Source: Buttiauxella agrestis ATCC 33320 | Lineage (GTDB): Bacteria; Pseudomonadota; Gammaproteobacteria; Enterobacterales; Enterobacteriaceae | Reading direction: 5' to 3' | DNA: 33,340 bases | Assembly (NCBI RefSeq): GCF_000735355.1 | Contig: NZ_JMPI01000019.1 | Coordinates: 1 to 33,340 of the forward strand | Shown here: positions 15,927 to 26,004 of the stretch, one piece after another | Layout of the letters: the number at the start of each line of letters is the position of its first letter | How positions within the stretch are numbered: the first letter of the stretch is position 1 | Notes under the pieces: generated by a model | Database searches by the model: none | Told to the model about the DNA's origin: nothing | The model's input: only the letters and a program-made list of their open reading frames with translations | Program-made: the position numbers and the translations under genes

Positions 15927-16101
15927 GGATGTATTGGTTTTAGTTCATGTGGTTTTTTTTAGCAATATATTCACAAAATAATTACAACTCAGCTCACATT
16001 GTTACCGCACAGAACAGCAAAAGCAGGAGGATATGGCGCTTCTCGCGCTATCCGGTAAACTGCTTGGGTTAATCAATCAAAAAATGCTGAAGGACATCCT
16101 C

Positions 16102-16683
16102 ATGTACCAGGATCTTATTCGTAACGAATTGAATGAAGCGGCAGAAACGCTGGCTAACTTCCTGAAAGATGACGCTAACATTCACGCAATCCAGCGTGCA
16201 GCGGTGCTGTTGGCTGATAGCTTTAAAGCAGGCGGTAAAGTACTTTCTTGCGGTAACGGTGGCTCACATTGCGATGCAATGCACTTTGCTGAAGAACTGA
16301 CAGGCCGTTATCGCGAAAACCGCCCGGGCTACCCGGCGATTGCGATTTCTGACGTGAGCCATATCTCTTGCGTCGGCAATGATTTTGGTTACGACCACAT
16401 TTTCTCTCGTTACGTTGAAGCGGTTGGCCGTGATGGCGACGTGTTACTGGGCATCTCCACTTCGGGTAATTCCGGCAACGTCATCAAAGCGATTGAAGCC
16501 GCTCGCGCGAAAGGCATGAAAGTCATCACTCTGACCGGGAAAGACGGCGGCAAAATGGACGGTAGCGCCGATGTAGAAATTCGTGTGCCGCACTTTGGTT
16601 ATGCTGACCGCATTCAGGAAATTCACATCAAAGTGATTCACATCCTGATCCAGCTTATCGAAAAAGAGATGGTTAAAGCTTAA
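16102..16683 (+). CDS. gmhA: Sedoheptulose-7-phosphate isomerase
   Basis: This 193-residue protein is close to E. coli GmhA (LpcA), which isomerises sedoheptulose 7-phosphate to D-glycero-D-manno-heptose 7-phosphate, the first step of heptose synthesis for the LPS inner core. It has a single SIS domain with [10 protein letters not shown], the catalytic Glu in H-F-A-E-E-L-T-G-R, and S-T-S-G-N-S. The start is ATG 16102 (M-Y-Q-D-L-I), with AAGGA 8 bases upstream. An upstream in-frame ATG at 16033 adds 23 residues not found in the family and lacks a good ribosome site of its own context. Divergent from fadE; followed by yafJ. Confidence 0.96.
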   Translation: MYQDLIRNELNEAAETLANFLKDDANIHAIQRAAVLLADSFKAGGKVLSCGNGGSHCDAMHFAEELTGRYRENRPGYPAIAISDVSHISCVGNDFGYDHIFSRYVEAVGRDGDVLLGISTSGNSGNVIKAIEAARAKGMKVITLTGKDGGKMDGSADVEIRVPHFGYADRIQEIHIKVIHILIQLIEKEMVKA

Positions 16684-16701
16684 GTTTTGCCTGAACTTGT
16701 A

Positions 16702-16735
16702 TCCTCTCCCTCAGGGAGAGGATTAGGGTGAGGGT
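16702..16735. repeat. REP-like GC-rich palindrome between gmhA and yafJ
   Basis: TCCTCTCCCT, one base, AGGGAGAGGA is a 10-bp inverted repeat followed by TTAGGGTGAGGG. This CCTCTCCC...GGGAGAGG...GGGTGAGGG pattern recurs as a dispersed intergenic element in enterobacteria. It lacks a T run and is not a standard terminator. Confidence 0.65.
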
Positions 16736-16759
16736 GGTTAAAAGTGGTGGGAGGTTAAT

Positions 16760-17527
16760 ATGTGCGAACTGCTCGGGATGAGCGCCAACGTACCAACGGA
16801 TATTTGCTTTAGTTTTACCGGTTTGGTGCAGCGTGGCGGGGGAACGGGGCCGCATAAAGACGGCTGGGGCATTACCTTTTATGAAGGTAAGGGCTGTCGT
16901 ACGTTCAAAGATCCGCAACCCAGCTTTAACTCACCCATCGCTAAATTAGTGCAGGATTACCCCATCAAATCTTGCTCTGTGGTCGCCCATATTCGCCAAG
17001 CGAACCGCGGAAAAGTCGCACTTGAAAATACGCATCCGTTTACCCGTGAGTTGTGGGGGCGCAACTGGACTTATGCTCACAACGGGCAGCTTAAAGGCCA
17101 TCGTTCATTAGATACCGGCCCGTTTCGCCCGATTGGTGAAACCGACAGCGAACAAGCATTTTGTTGGCTGCTGCATAAGCTGACTCAACGCTATCCGCGA
17201 ACCCCTGGCAACATGCAGGCGGTGTTTCGCTACATCACCGAGCTTGCGGTGCAATTGCGTGAGAAGGGCGTGTTCAATATGTTGCTGTCCGATGGGCGTT
17301 ACGTGATGGCGTTCTGTTCCACCAATTTATACTGGATTACCCGACGGGCACCGTTTGGTGTGGCAAAACTGTTGGACCAGGATGTGGAAATTGATTTTCA
17401 GGAAGAGACCACACTGAACGATGTGGTCACTGTCATTGCGACACAACCCCTGACCGGAAATGAAACCTGGCACAAAATTGCGCCAGGTGAGTCGGAATTA
17501 TTTTGTCTCGGAGAGCGTGTAGTTTGA
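16760..17527 (+). CDS. yafJ: Class II glutamine amidotransferase YafJ
   Basis: This 255-residue protein has the Ntn-type class II glutaminase fold. Cys2 (M-C-E-L-L-G-M) becomes the N-terminal nucleophile, followed by [12 protein letters not shown] and A-H-N-G-Q-L, which bind the glutamine and form the oxyanion pocket. There is no synthase domain, so the ammonia acceptor is unknown, as for E. coli YafJ. ATG 16760 has GGGAGG upstream. The last 30 bases overlap the end of the convergent yafK gene. Confidence 0.93.
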   Translation: MCELLGMSANVPTDICFSFTGLVQRGGGTGPHKDGWGITFYEGKGCRTFKDPQPSFNSPIAKLVQDYPIKSCSVVAHIRQANRGKVALENTHPFTRELWGRNWTYAHNGQLKGHRSLDTGPFRPIGETDSEQAFCWLLHKLTQRYPRTPGNMQAVFRYITELAVQLREKGVFNMLLSDGRYVMAFCSTNLYWITRRAPFGVAKLLDQDVEIDFQEETTLNDVVTVIATQPLTGNETWHKIAPGESELFCLGERVV

Positions 17528-18235
17528 CGCCAGTTGCGGTTGTGTCGTTGGCACAACCGGCTGACTAATCACATAATTACCGCTAATGACCGAAACGCCC
17601 GGCGGCTGATGATTCGCCATGAAGTAGTCATAACCCGGCTTCAGTTGTTTCCAGAAATTGATGTAGTAAGAGTACTTGTGGCGTTGCATGTTCGCGTCTG
17701 TCATCCGGAACGGATAGATACTGACTTGTACACTTGGCTGGCCAAATACCAACGCGCCGGTCACAAACTGGAAAATCTCATCAATATTGGTGTCAGTCAT
17801 GGCATAGCAGCCAACAGACACGCAAGCACCGTGAATCATCAAATACTGGCCTTGATAACCGTGTTGGCGATCAAACTCGTTCGGGAAGCCAATATTAATG
17901 GCTTTATAGAAACGGCTATCAGGTTTTAGCTGGCTACGGGTCACATTGTAGAAGCCTTCAGGACTCTTAAAATCACCCTGACGCTGTTTGGGACCTAACC
18001 CACCGGAATAGTTACAGATGCTATAGCTGTCGAGCAGTTGGAACTTTTCGCCCATCTTGACATATAGCTCTAGCGTGCGCTCTTCCTTAAATATTTGAAT
18101 ATAAACAGGAGAGCCCATGAGTTGTTGCTTGAATTCTTTGCTGACAGGCGTGGTTGACGAATTGCTGCTTAACAAGCTGGCAAACGAAAAGCACGGGATC
18201 AGAAGCATCGCAATAACGAGTGCGATCTTACGCAT
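17498..18235 (-). CDS. yafK: YafK (DpaA/LdtF), YkuD-fold murein-lipoprotein amidase
   Basis: This 245-residue exported protein has an N-terminal signal peptide (hydrophobic to about residue 19, then F-A-S) and an L,D-transpeptidase (YkuD) domain with [12 protein letters not shown], the His/Cys catalytic motif. In E. coli YafK (renamed DpaA or LdtF) detaches Braun's lipoprotein from peptidoglycan rather than making cross-links. It acts in the periplasm. It is convergent with yafJ, with a 30-base overlap of coding ends. The C-terminal tail is rich in T, Q and P and probably flexible. Confidence 0.92.
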   Translation of the reverse strand: MRKIALVIAMLLIPCFSFASLLSSNSSTTPVSKEFKQQLMGSPVYIQIFKEERTLELYVKMGEKFQLLDSYSICNYSGGLGPKQRQGDFKSPEGFYNVTRSQLKPDSRFYKAINIGFPNEFDRQHGYQGQYLMIHGACVSVGCYAMTDTNIDEIFQFVTGALVFGQPSVQVSIYPFRMTDANMQRHKYSYYINFWKQLKPGYDYFMANHQPPGVSVISGNYVISQPVVPTTQPQLASNYTLSETK

Positions 18236-18722
18236 ACTGCTTTATTCCTTGATAAAACTTATACCGAATGCCAGGACGGCAAAATAGGGACCCGAAATCA
18301 GATTACTCTGGATTAGGAGCGCTCACATTATCATCGTTATGATTTTTCGCAAGCCCAAAGCAGGGGATGCAAAGTTATAAATTTGGACTTTATACAATAC
18401 TTTTGGAAAGGGGAAGGATTAGCTTTTTGCGTAACAGCTCCCATAGCTGCATATCTATGTGTTGTTTTGTGCCCCTTCCAGCCTCTAATGATGCTAAAAT
18501 CCCCGCCGAATGTTGACCTGCGGATATGAACGGAAACTATCCATAAGTCAGTTGTCCCGGTTGTCCGGGCGGCTTATACCTCCCTCTCGCAATAGTGAAT
18601 GGATGCGTTTCCTGTTTTCACCGCTTTATGTGTCGCATCGGTTGAACGTTAATTCAACCCATCCGTTGTCGGCTACAGTTTTTTGTCGGTATGTTTAAGC
18701 CAATTTTAAACGTGATAACCTT
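18236..18722. other. 487-base spacer between yafK and nqrA
   Basis: No open reading frame here looks real. I see an extended -10 like TGCTAAAAT (18492-18500) with no good -35, a TTATAC-containing A/T-rich stretch near 18390, a CCCGG/CCGGG hairpin near 18560, and the palindrome at 18640-18659. The region must hold promoters for yafK (minus) and the nqr operon (plus), but I cannot place them confidently. Confidence 0.5.
18640..18659. promoter_or_regulatory. Palindrome in the nqr leader
   Basis: GGTTGAA, 6 bases, TTCAACC is a perfect 7-bp inverted repeat, with AT/AT flanks one mismatch outside. It lies about 65 bases before nqrA and has no T tail, so it could be an operator or a leader hairpin. 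Confidence 0.45.
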
Positions 18723-20066
18723 ATGATAAAAATCAAAAAAGGTCTGGATTTGCCTATTGCCGGTTTGCCGGAACAGCAAATCTATGACGGCCCAGCGATA
18801 CCTTTCGTGGCCCTGCTCGGTGAAGAGTATGTCGGCATGCGCCCCTCCATGCTGGTGCAGGAAGGCGACAAGGTATTGAAAGGCCAGCCTCTCTTCGAAG
18901 ATAAAAAGAACCCAGGCGTTCTCTTTACCGCTCCTGCGAGTGGAACGGTATCAGCGATTAATCGTGGTGAGCGTCGAGTACTGCAATCTCTGGTTATTGA
19001 AGTCCAGGGTGACGAGCAAGTTGTTTTTGAGCGTTTTGCTCCTGAAAGCCTTGCCACACTGCCGCGTGAAACCGTCCAGGCGCAATTGCTGTCGTCTGGT
19101 TTATGGACTGCGCTGCGTACACGCCCGTTTAGCAAAACACCGCAACCAGCAACAGTTCCAGCCGCCATTTTTGTTACTGCCATTGATACCAACCCGCTGG
19201 CAGCGGACCCGCAGCCCATTATTCGTGCGCATCGCGAAATGTTTGATGCAGGCTTAACCGTATTGTCCCGACTGACCGATGGCAAAGTCCATGTCTGCCA
19301 GGCAGGCGGCGGTAAGCTGGGCGGTCATCCTGCCGGGCAAGTGACTTTTAATGAATTCGCAGGCCCGCATCCGGCAGGGTTAGTGGGTACACACATTCAT
19401 TTCCTGGAGCCGGTCAGCCTGCAAAAAATGGTCTGGCATCTTAATTACCAGGATGTCATCGCCATCGGCAAATTGTTCGTGGAAGGCGATTTGTGGGCCG
19501 AGCGTGTTATCGCGCTTGCGGGGCCACAAGTGGAAAAGCCACGTCTGATTCGCACACGCCTTGGTGCTTCACTGGAAGTGCTGACGGCGGGTGAACTTGC
19601 CGAAGGTGAAAACCGCATTATTTCAGGTTCTGTTTTAAGCGGGACTATCGGGGCGGGGCCTCGCGCCTGGCTGGGGCGTTTCCATCTGCAAGTTACGGTT
19701 CTGAAAGAAGGTCGTGAAAAAGAACTGTTTGGATGGGTGATGCCGGGGGCCGATAAATATTCGATTACCCGCACCACTGTTGGCCACTTCCTGAAACGCA
19801 AATTGTTTAGCTTCTCGACAGATACCAATGGCGGGGAACGTTCCATGGTGCCCATTGGCAACTATGAGCGTGTTATGCCGCTGGATATTCTGCCGACGAT
19901 GCTGTTGCGTGATTTGCTGGCAGGAGATACAGACAGCGCACAGGCGCTGGGGTGTCTTGAGCTGGATGAAGAAGATTTGGCGCTTTGTACCTATGTGTGC
20001 CCGGGTAAATATGAGTACGGCCCGGTACTACGCGAGGTATTAACCCGCATCGAGCAGGAAGGATAA
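18723..20066 (+). CDS. nqrA: Na+-NQR subunit A
   Basis: This 447-residue protein is the soluble, cytoplasmic-side subunit of the Na+-translocating NADH:ubiquinone oxidoreductase. The N-terminal [14 protein letters not shown] and the biotinyl-like segment around residues 38-75 ([13 protein letters not shown]) are family landmarks, as is the later G-A-G-G-type H-P-A-G-Q region. It is first of nqrABCDEF-nqrM, 3 bases before nqrB. There is no clear Shine-Dalgarno before ATG 18723, unlike every other gene of the operon. The sequence is intact and of normal length. Confidence 0.96.
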   Translation: MIKIKKGLDLPIAGLPEQQIYDGPAIPFVALLGEEYVGMRPSMLVQEGDKVLKGQPLFEDKKNPGVLFTAPASGTVSAINRGERRVLQSLVIEVQGDEQVVFERFAPESLATLPRETVQAQLLSSGLWTALRTRPFSKTPQPATVPAAIFVTAIDTNPLAADPQPIIRAHREMFDAGLTVLSRLTDGKVHVCQAGGGKLGGHPAGQVTFNEFAGPHPAGLVGTHIHFLEPVSLQKMVWHLNYQDVIAIGKLFVEGDLWAERVIALAGPQVEKPRLIRTRLGASLEVLTAGELAEGENRIISGSVLSGTIGAGPRAWLGRFHLQVTVLKEGREKELFGWVMPGADKYSITRTTVGHFLKRKLFSFSTDTNGGERSMVPIGNYERVMPLDILPTMLLRDLLAGDTDSAQALGCLELDEEDLALCTYVCPGKYEYGPVLREVLTRIEQEG

Positions 20067-20069
20067 GTC

Positions 20070-21308
20070 ATGGGCTTGAAGCATTTATTTGAAAAACTAG
20101 AGCCGCACTTCACGCAAGGCGGAAAGTTAGAAAAGTACTACCCGCTCTTTGAAGCGACGGCGACACTGTTTTATACACCCGGTATCGTTACGCCTGGTGC
20201 TTCCCACGTTCGTGATGCAATCGATCTGAAACGCATGATGATCCTGGTGTGGTTTGCGGTGTTCCCGGCCATGTTCTGGGGGATGTACAACGTCGGGCTA
20301 CAAACGATTCCGGCCCTGAACAAAATGTACGGCGCGGAACAACTCCAGCAGGTGATTTCATCTGACTGGCATTACGTTGTCGCGCAGTGGCTGGGGGTGA
20401 ACTTCACGCCGGATGCTGGCTGGTTAAGCATGATGACCCTTGGGGCCGTGTTCTTCCTGCCAATTTACATCACGGTATTCCTGGTGGGCGGTTTCTGGGA
20501 AGTGCTATTTGCCATCATCCGTAAACATGAAGTTAACGAAGGTTTCTTCGTGACCTCCATCCTGTTTGCGCTGGTGGTTCCTCCGACGTTACCTCTCTGG
20601 CAAGCCGCGCTCGGTATCAGTTTTGGCGTGGTGATTGCGAAAGAGATCTTCGGTGGCACGGGGCGTAACTTCCTCAACCCGGCACTGGCGGGGCGCGCGT
20701 TCCTGTTCTTCGCTTACCCTGCGCAAATCTCCGGTGATTTGGTGTGGACGGCGGCAGATGGTTTCTCCGGCGCGACTCCACTTTCACAGTGGTCACATGG
20801 CGGCGGTGAAGCGCTGGTTAATGTTGTCTCTGGCCAGCCTGTAACCTGGATGGATGCTTTCCTCGGTAACATTCCGGGTTCCATTGGTGAAGTCTCGACG
20901 CTGATGATCCTGATTGGTGGCGCGATAATCCTGTTTGGCCGCGTCGCTTCCTGGCGCATCGTGGCGGGTGTTCTGCTTGGCATGATTGCCACTGCCACTT
21001 TGTTTAACTTCATTGGTTCTGCGACAAACCCTCTATTTGCCATGCCGTGGTACTGGCACCTCGTGCTGGGTGGTTTTGCTTTCGGCATGATGTTCATGGC
21101 AACCGATCCGGTTTCAGCCTCGTTTACCAATAAAGGTAAATGGTGGTATGGGGCGCTTATCGGTGTGATGTGTGTCCTGATTCGAGTTGTAAACCCGGCC
21201 TATCCAGAAGGGATGATGCTGGCGATCTTGTTCGCCAACCTCTTTGCACCGCTGTTCGATTATCTGGTGGTGCAAGCCAATATCAAGCGGAGGAAGTCGC
21301 GTGGCTGA
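20070..21308 (+). CDS. nqrB: Na+-NQR subunit B
   Basis: This 412-residue membrane subunit has about ten hydrophobic helices. Thr236 in D-G-F-S-G-A-T is the site of covalent FMN attachment (phosphoester), at the same number as in Vibrio. The subunit also carries riboflavin and forms part of the Na+ path and quinone site. AAGGA lies 6 bases before ATG 20070. The stop overlaps the GTG start of nqrC by 8 bases. Confidence 0.96.
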   Translation: MGLKHLFEKLEPHFTQGGKLEKYYPLFEATATLFYTPGIVTPGASHVRDAIDLKRMMILVWFAVFPAMFWGMYNVGLQTIPALNKMYGAEQLQQVISSDWHYVVAQWLGVNFTPDAGWLSMMTLGAVFFLPIYITVFLVGGFWEVLFAIIRKHEVNEGFFVTSILFALVVPPTLPLWQAALGISFGVVIAKEIFGGTGRNFLNPALAGRAFLFFAYPAQISGDLVWTAADGFSGATPLSQWSHGGGEALVNVVSGQPVTWMDAFLGNIPGSIGEVSTLMILIGGAIILFGRVASWRIVAGVLLGMIATATLFNFIGSATNPLFAMPWYWHLVLGGFAFGMMFMATDPVSASFTNKGKWWYGALIGVMCVLIRVVNPAYPEGMMLAILFANLFAPLFDYLVVQANIKRRKSRG

Positions 21309-22095
21309 AGTAAAAAGTAACGATAGCATTGGCAGAACGCTGCTGGTGGTGCTGGTGCTTTGCCTGGTGTGTTCCGTTGTGGTGGCTGGCTCTGCTGTGG
21401 GGCTGAAAGCTCGCCAGCAGGAGCAAAAAGCGCTCGATAAGCAGCGTAATATCCTGGATGTTGCTGGCTTAGCAACGCCAAAAATGACCGGCGAAGATGT
21501 CAAAACAATCTACGAATCACGTATTACACCGCGTTTGCTCGATCTGAAAAGTGGTGAGCTGCTGGATAAAGACTCGTCTAAATTTGACCAGGCTGCGGCG
21601 CTGCGTGACCCTGAACAAAGCGTCACGCTCTCTTCAAGCGAAGACCGCGCCGGGATAAAACATCGCAGCAATATCGTTGAAATTTATCTGGTGCGTGATG
21701 AGCAAAACAAAGTGAAGGAAGTCGTGTTGCCAGTTTATGGCAAAGGCTTGTGGTCGATGATGTATGCCTTTGTTTCGCTTCAAACTGATGGCCGGACGGT
21801 GAAAGGCATCACTTACTACGACCAGGGCGAAACCCCAGGGTTGGGTGGTGAAGTTGAAAATCCGAACTGGCGTGCGCAATGGATTGGCAAGAAATTGCTG
21901 GATGATAACGGTCAGCCTGCGCTACGCGTGGTGAAAGGCGGAGCGCGTCAGGGTGATGAATATAGTGTGGATGGTTTGTCTGGCGCGACGCTGACGGCAA
22001 ACGGGGTACAACATACTTTTGATTTCTGGATGGGTGAACTTGGTTTTGGTCCTTTCCTGAAACAAGTACGTGAAGGAGCGCTCAATAATGGCTGA
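21301..22095 (+). CDS. nqrC: Na+-NQR subunit C
   Basis: This 264-residue protein has one N-terminal membrane helix ([17 protein letters not shown]) and a periplasmic domain with the FMN attachment motif D-G-L-S-G-A-T at Thr230. The start is GTG 21301 with GGAGG 8 bases upstream; an earlier in-frame ATG at 21244 lies inside nqrB and is rejected. The gene overlaps both neighbours by 8 bases, which fits coupled translation. Its flavin must be attached by ApbE, whose gene is not in this window. Confidence 0.95.
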   Translation: MAEVKSNDSIGRTLLVVLVLCLVCSVVVAGSAVGLKARQQEQKALDKQRNILDVAGLATPKMTGEDVKTIYESRITPRLLDLKSGELLDKDSSKFDQAAALRDPEQSVTLSSSEDRAGIKHRSNIVEIYLVRDEQNKVKEVVLPVYGKGLWSMMYAFVSLQTDGRTVKGITYYDQGETPGLGGEVENPNWRAQWIGKKLLDDNGQPALRVVKGGARQGDEYSVDGLSGATLTANGVQHTFDFWMGELGFGPFLKQVREGALNNG

Positions 22096-22726
22096 TATTT
22101 CAGACATGAAAGAGGTCAAACGGGTTCTGGTTAGTCCTCTGGTGGATAACAACCCGATTGCCTTGCAAATACTCGGTGTCTGTTCGGCGCTGGCGGTCAC
22201 GACTAAGCTGGAAACGGCATTCGTAATGACCATCGCGGTAACAGTGGTGACGGCATTCTCCAGCATGTTCATCTCAATGATCCGTAACCTGATCCCTAAC
22301 AGTGTGCGAATCATTGTGCAGATGGCAATTATTGCTTCGTTAGTTATCGTCGTGGATCAGATCCTGCGTGCTTATGCTTACGAGATTTCCAAACAGCTTT
22401 CTGTCTTCGTCGGCCTGATCATCACTAACTGTATCGTGATGGGGCGTGCTGAAGCCTACGCCATGAAGTCACCGCCGCTGGCGAGCTTTATGGATGGTAT
22501 TGGCAACGGTCTGGGCTATGGCGTGATTCTGTTGCTGGTTGGCTTCCTGCGTGAGCTTATCGGCAGCGGTAAACTCTTTGGTATCACGGTGCTGGAAACG
22601 GTTCAGAACGGTGGCTGGTATCAGCCAAACGGGATGTTCCTGTTAGCGCCGAGTGCGTTCTTTATTATCGGCCTGCTGATTTGGGCCTTGCGTACGCTTA
22701 AGCCTGCGCAGCAGGAAAAGGACTAA
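22088..22726 (+). CDS. nqrD: Na+-NQR subunit D
   Basis: This 212-residue protein has six predicted membrane helices. Cys32 in I-L-G-V-C-S-A-L and the Cys of I-I-T-N-C-I-V-M are the residues that, with two from NqrE, hold the intramembrane 2Fe-2S cluster. ATG 22088 follows AAGGAG; the longer frame from 22070 lies in nqrC. The protein is related to NqrE and to RnfE. Confidence 0.95.
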   Translation: MADISDMKEVKRVLVSPLVDNNPIALQILGVCSALAVTTKLETAFVMTIAVTVVTAFSSMFISMIRNLIPNSVRIIVQMAIIASLVIVVDQILRAYAYEISKQLSVFVGLIITNCIVMGRAEAYAMKSPPLASFMDGIGNGLGYGVILLLVGFLRELIGSGKLFGITVLETVQNGGWYQPNGMFLLAPSAFFIIGLLIWALRTLKPAQQEKD

Positions 22727-22732
22727 CTGACT

Positions 22733-23329
22733 ATGGAACATATGATTAGTCTGTTTGTGCGCGCAGTGTTTATTGAAAACATGGCGCTCGCGTTCTTCCT
22801 TGGTATGTGTACCTTCCTTGCAGTTTCCAAAAAGGTTTCCACTGCATTTGGATTGGGTATCGCAGTGACCGTGGTGTTAGGGATTGCTGTACCTGCGAAC
22901 AACCTGGTTTATAACCTGGTGCTTCGTGACGGCGCACTGGTTGAAGGCGTTGATCTCAGCTTCCTCAACTTCATCACCTTTATCGGTGTGATTGCGGCGT
23001 TAGTTCAGATTCTTGAGATGATCCTCGATCGTTTCTTCCCGGCACTTTATAACGCGTTGGGTATCTTCCTGCCGCTCATTACCGTTAACTGCGCTATCTT
23101 CGGTGGCGTGTCGTTTATGGTGCAGCGTGATTACAGCTTCGGTGAATCCATTGTCTACGGCGTGGGCTCAGGAGTGGGCTGGATGCTGGCCATCGTCGCG
23201 ATGGCGGGGATCCGCGAAAAGATGAAATATGCCAATGTGCCCGCAGGATTGCGTGGCTTAGGAATTACCTTTATCACCACTGGATTGATGGCGCTGGGCT
23301 TTATGTCATTCTCCGGTGTGCAGCTATAA
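22733..23329 (+). CDS. nqrE: Na+-NQR subunit E
   Basis: This 198-residue membrane protein is a paralogue of NqrD in inverted topology. Cys26 in L-G-M-C-T-F-L and the Cys of T-V-N-C-A-I-F complete the shared intramembrane iron-sulfur site. It begins [10 protein letters not shown], as in other NqrE, with AAGGA 10 bases upstream. Confidence 0.95.
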   Translation: MEHMISLFVRAVFIENMALAFFLGMCTFLAVSKKVSTAFGLGIAVTVVLGIAVPANNLVYNLVLRDGALVEGVDLSFLNFITFIGVIAALVQILEMILDRFFPALYNALGIFLPLITVNCAIFGGVSFMVQRDYSFGESIVYGVGSGVGWMLAIVAMAGIREKMKYANVPAGLRGLGITFITTGLMALGFMSFSGVQL

Positions 23330-23341
23330 GGGCATAAACGT

Positions 23342-24565
23342 ATGGAAATTATTCTTGGCGTGGTGATGTTCACGCTAATTGTTTTGGCTCTGGCGTTGTT
23401 GATTTTGTTTGCCAAGTCAAAGCTTGTTAACTCTGGCGATGTGCTGATTGAGATTAACAACGAAGCAGACAAACAGTTCCATGCTCCGGCTGGCGACAAG
23501 CTGCTGAATACGCTTTCAAACCAAGGGATTTTCATCTCTTCGGCTTGTGGTGGCGGCGGTTCATGTGGGCAATGCCGTGTGACCATTAAAGAGGGGGGCG
23601 GTGATATTCTGCCGACCGAGCTTTCGCACATCACCAAGCGTGAAGCGAAAGAGGGTTGCCGTCTTGCGTGTCAGGTCGCTGTGAAACAGGACATGAAAAT
23701 TGAGCTGCCGGAAGAAATATTCGGCGTGAAAAAGTGGGAGTGTGAAGTTATCTCTAACGATAACAAAGCAACTTTCATCAAAGAGCTCAAGCTGCGTATT
23801 CCTGATGGCGAAGTTGTGCCGTTCCGTGCCGGTGGGTATATCCAGATTGAAAGCCCGCCTCATGAAGTTAACTATCAGGACTTCGATGTGCCGCAGGAAT
23901 ATCGCGGTGACTGGGATAAGTTTAACCTTTTCCGTTTCAAATCAGTGGTGAAAGAGCCGTGTGTCCGCGCTTACTCGATGGCGAACTACCCGGATGAAGC
24001 AGGCATCATCATGCTGAACGTACGTATTGCTACGCCACCGCCGAATGTACCAGATGCTCCTCCAGGCATAATGTCCTCGTACATCTGGTCGCTGAAAGCG
24101 GGCGATAAAGTGACAATTTCCGGGCCGTTCGGTGAGTTCTTTGCCAAGGAAACGGAGGCGGAAATGGTGTTTATTGGCGGTGGGGCCGGTATGGCGCCAA
24201 TGCGTTCACACATCTTCGATCAGCTCAAACGCCTTCATAGCACCCGCAAAATCAGCTTCTGGTACGGCGCTCGTTCTCTGCGTGAAATGTTCTACGAAGA
24301 TGAGTTTGAAAAACTGGCGCAGGAAAACCCGAACTTTACCTTCAATGTGGCGCTTTCTGATCCGCAACCAGAAGATAACTGGACGGGCTACACTGGCTTC
24401 ATCCACAACGTATTATTGGAAAACTATCTTCGTAGCCATCCAGCTCCAGAAGACTGCGAATTCTATATGTGTGGGCCGCCAATGATGAATGCTGCGGTTA
24501 TCAAAATGCTCAAAGACCTGGGTGTCGAGGATGAGAACATCATGCTTGATGACTTTGGCGGCTGA
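23342..24565 (+). CDS. nqrF: Na+-NQR subunit F, NADH-oxidising
   Basis: This 407-residue electron-entry subunit has an N-terminal membrane anchor (about residues 3-24) and a ferredoxin-type 2Fe-2S domain with Cys69, Cys75, Cys78 and Cys110. A ferredoxin-NADP reductase-like domain follows, with R-A-Y-S-M for FAD and G-G-G-A-G-M-A-P for NADH. The C-terminus ends D-D-F-G-G as usual. AAGGG precedes ATG 23342. It is followed 11 bases later by nqrM. Confidence 0.97.
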   Translation: MEIILGVVMFTLIVLALALLILFAKSKLVNSGDVLIEINNEADKQFHAPAGDKLLNTLSNQGIFISSACGGGGSCGQCRVTIKEGGGDILPTELSHITKREAKEGCRLACQVAVKQDMKIELPEEIFGVKKWECEVISNDNKATFIKELKLRIPDGEVVPFRAGGYIQIESPPHEVNYQDFDVPQEYRGDWDKFNLFRFKSVVKEPCVRAYSMANYPDEAGIIMLNVRIATPPPNVPDAPPGIMSSYIWSLKAGDKVTISGPFGEFFAKETEAEMVFIGGGAGMAPMRSHIFDQLKRLHSTRKISFWYGARSLREMFYEDEFEKLAQENPNFTFNVALSDPQPEDNWTGYTGFIHNVLLENYLRSHPAPEDCEFYMCGPPMMNAAVIKMLKDLGVEDENIMLDDFGG

Positions 24566-24576
24566 CGGGAGCTATT

Positions 24577-24801
24577 ATGCTGACAGTATTTTTAGCCACC
24601 TTTACCATTTTTATTCTGGTGATTTTCGGCATGTCGCTGGGCGTGATCGTAAAGCGTAAAACGCTTCAGGGTAGCTGTGGTGGTATTGCCGCGCTAGGCA
24701 TGGAGAAAGTCTGCAATTGCCCTGAACCTTGCGATGCACGTAAGAAACGAATCGCAAAAGCGGAGCGGCAGGCAAAACTTCAGCAAAACCGCATTATTTA
24801 A
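24577..24801 (+). CDS. nqrM: NqrM, Na+-NQR maturation factor
   Basis: This 74-residue protein (former DUF539) has one N-terminal membrane helix and a C-terminal domain with four cysteines in C-G-G, V-C-N-C and E-P-C-D. It is needed for delivery of iron to the NqrD/NqrE centre in Vibrio. GGGAG lies before ATG 24577. Last gene of the operon; a strong terminator follows. No apbE lies between nqrF and nqrM. Confidence 0.92.
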   Translation: MLTVFLATFTIFILVIFGMSLGVIVKRKTLQGSCGGIAALGMEKVCNCPEPCDARKKRIAKAERQAKLQQNRII

Positions 24802-24810
24802 ACCTTCTGA

Positions 24811-24840
24811 AACCTCCTGCATCTGCAGGAGGTTTTCTTT
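24811..24840 (+). terminator. nqr operon terminator
   Basis: AACCTCCTGCA and TGCAGGAGGTT form an 11-bp stem with a 2-base loop, followed by TTCTTT, ten bases beyond nqrM. Confidence 0.92.
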
Positions 24841-24865
24841 CTGTCTTTCCTCAATCATAGTTTGA

Positions 24866-24881
24866 CTGTATACTTATCCAG
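24866..24881. promoter_or_regulatory. LexA box of dinB
   Basis: CTGTATACTTATCCAG matches the LexA consensus CTG-N10-CAG, with the favoured TGTATA half. It lies 24 bases before dinB and overlaps a TTGACT -35 like hexamer (24862-24867), so LexA would block the promoter until DNA damage. Confidence 0.88.
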
Positions 24882-24904
24882 TATCAAAACTGGTGTGAAA
24901 AAGT

Positions 24905-25960
24905 ATGCGTAAAATCATTCATGTTGATATGGACTGCTTTTTTGCAGCCGTTGAGATGCGTGATAACCCGAGCTTGCGGGATATTCCATTGGCTATCGGT
25001 GGTAGTGCGCAGCGGCGTGGGGTTATCAGCACAGCAAATTATCCAGCGCGTAAATTTGGCGTGCACAGCGCAATGTCGACTGCCATGGCACTCAAATTGT
25101 GCCCACATCTGACACTTTTACCTGGGCGTTTTGACGCATATAAAGAAGCTTCCAACCATATCCGCGAAATATTTAGCCGCTACACCTCGCTTATTGAACC
25201 TCTGTCTCTGGATGAAGCATATCTGGATGTGACCGCAAGCATGAACTGCCACGGTTCGGCCACTCTCATGGCGAAAGAAATTCGCCAGACCATTTCAGAT
25301 GAACTTAATCTCACCGCTTCAGCGGGGATCGCTCCGGTCAAATTTCTCGCCAAAATAGCGTCAGACCTTAATAAGCCCGACGGGCAATACGTCATCACTC
25401 CAGAAGAAATTCCTGCATTTTTGCAAACTTTGCCGCTTGGCAAAATTCCAGGCGTTGGCAAAGTGACTGCGGGAAAACTGGAAAGCCTGGGCTTGCGGAC
25501 GTGTGCCGATGTGCAGAAAACGGATTTAGCGTCTTTGCTCAAACGATTTGGTAAGTTCGGGCGGATACTTTGGGAGCGAAGCCAGGGTATTGATGAGCGC
25601 GAAATTAACAATGAGCGCCAGCGCAAATCGGTAGGTGTTGAGAAAACGCTGGCCGAAGACATTCATGATTGGCAGGAGTGTGAAGCCATCATTGAACAAC
25701 TTTATGCTGAACTTGAGCGACGTCTGAAAAAGGTGAAACCAGATTTATTGATTGCTCGTCAGGGAGTCAAACTCAAGTTTAATGATTTCCAGCAAACCAC
25801 TCAGGAACATGTCTGGCCCCAGTTGAATAAAGCCGATTTAATTGCTATTGCGAAGCAAACTTGGGAAGAGCGCAGGGGAGGGCGAGGCGTAAGGCTAGTG
25901 GGGCTGCATGTCACGTTACTGGACCCGCAGTTGGAGCGCCAACTGGTTCTGGGAATATAA
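24905..25960 (+). CDS. dinB: DNA polymerase IV
   Basis: This 351-residue Y-family translesion polymerase is close to E. coli Pol IV. Metal ligands are Asp8 (H-V-D-M-D) and Asp103/Glu104 (S-L-D-E-A-Y-L-D), and the steric gate is Phe13. The thumb has helix-hairpin-helix G-I-P-G-V-G-K motifs, and the C-terminus Q-L-V-L-G-I is the beta-clamp binding peptide. It is SOS-regulated by the LexA box just upstream. It is monocistronic, with no yafNOP genes after it, unlike E. coli. Confidence 0.97.
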   Translation: MRKIIHVDMDCFFAAVEMRDNPSLRDIPLAIGGSAQRRGVISTANYPARKFGVHSAMSTAMALKLCPHLTLLPGRFDAYKEASNHIREIFSRYTSLIEPLSLDEAYLDVTASMNCHGSATLMAKEIRQTISDELNLTASAGIAPVKFLAKIASDLNKPDGQYVITPEEIPAFLQTLPLGKIPGVGKVTAGKLESLGLRTCADVQKTDLASLLKRFGKFGRILWERSQGIDEREINNERQRKSVGVEKTLAEDIHDWQECEAIIEQLYAELERRLKKVKPDLLIARQGVKLKFNDFQQTTQEHVWPQLNKADLIAIAKQTWEERRGGRGVRLVGLHVTLLDPQLERQLVLGI

Positions 25961-25961
25961 A

Positions 25962-25986
25962 AAAACCCTCTCAATGAAAGGGTTTT
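25962..25986. terminator. Bidirectional terminator between dinB and pepD
   Basis: AAAACCCT and AGGGTTTT form an 8-bp stem with a 9-base loop; A/T runs flank both sides, so it can end both converging transcripts. Confidence 0.82.
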
Positions 25987-26004
25987 GATCTACACGTATT
26001 TGGC

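Noticed and set aside
16033-16101. Upstream ATG extending GmhA by 23 residues
   Set aside because: The family starts at M-Y-Q-D-L-I, which has its own AAGGA; the extension reads as low-similarity leader.
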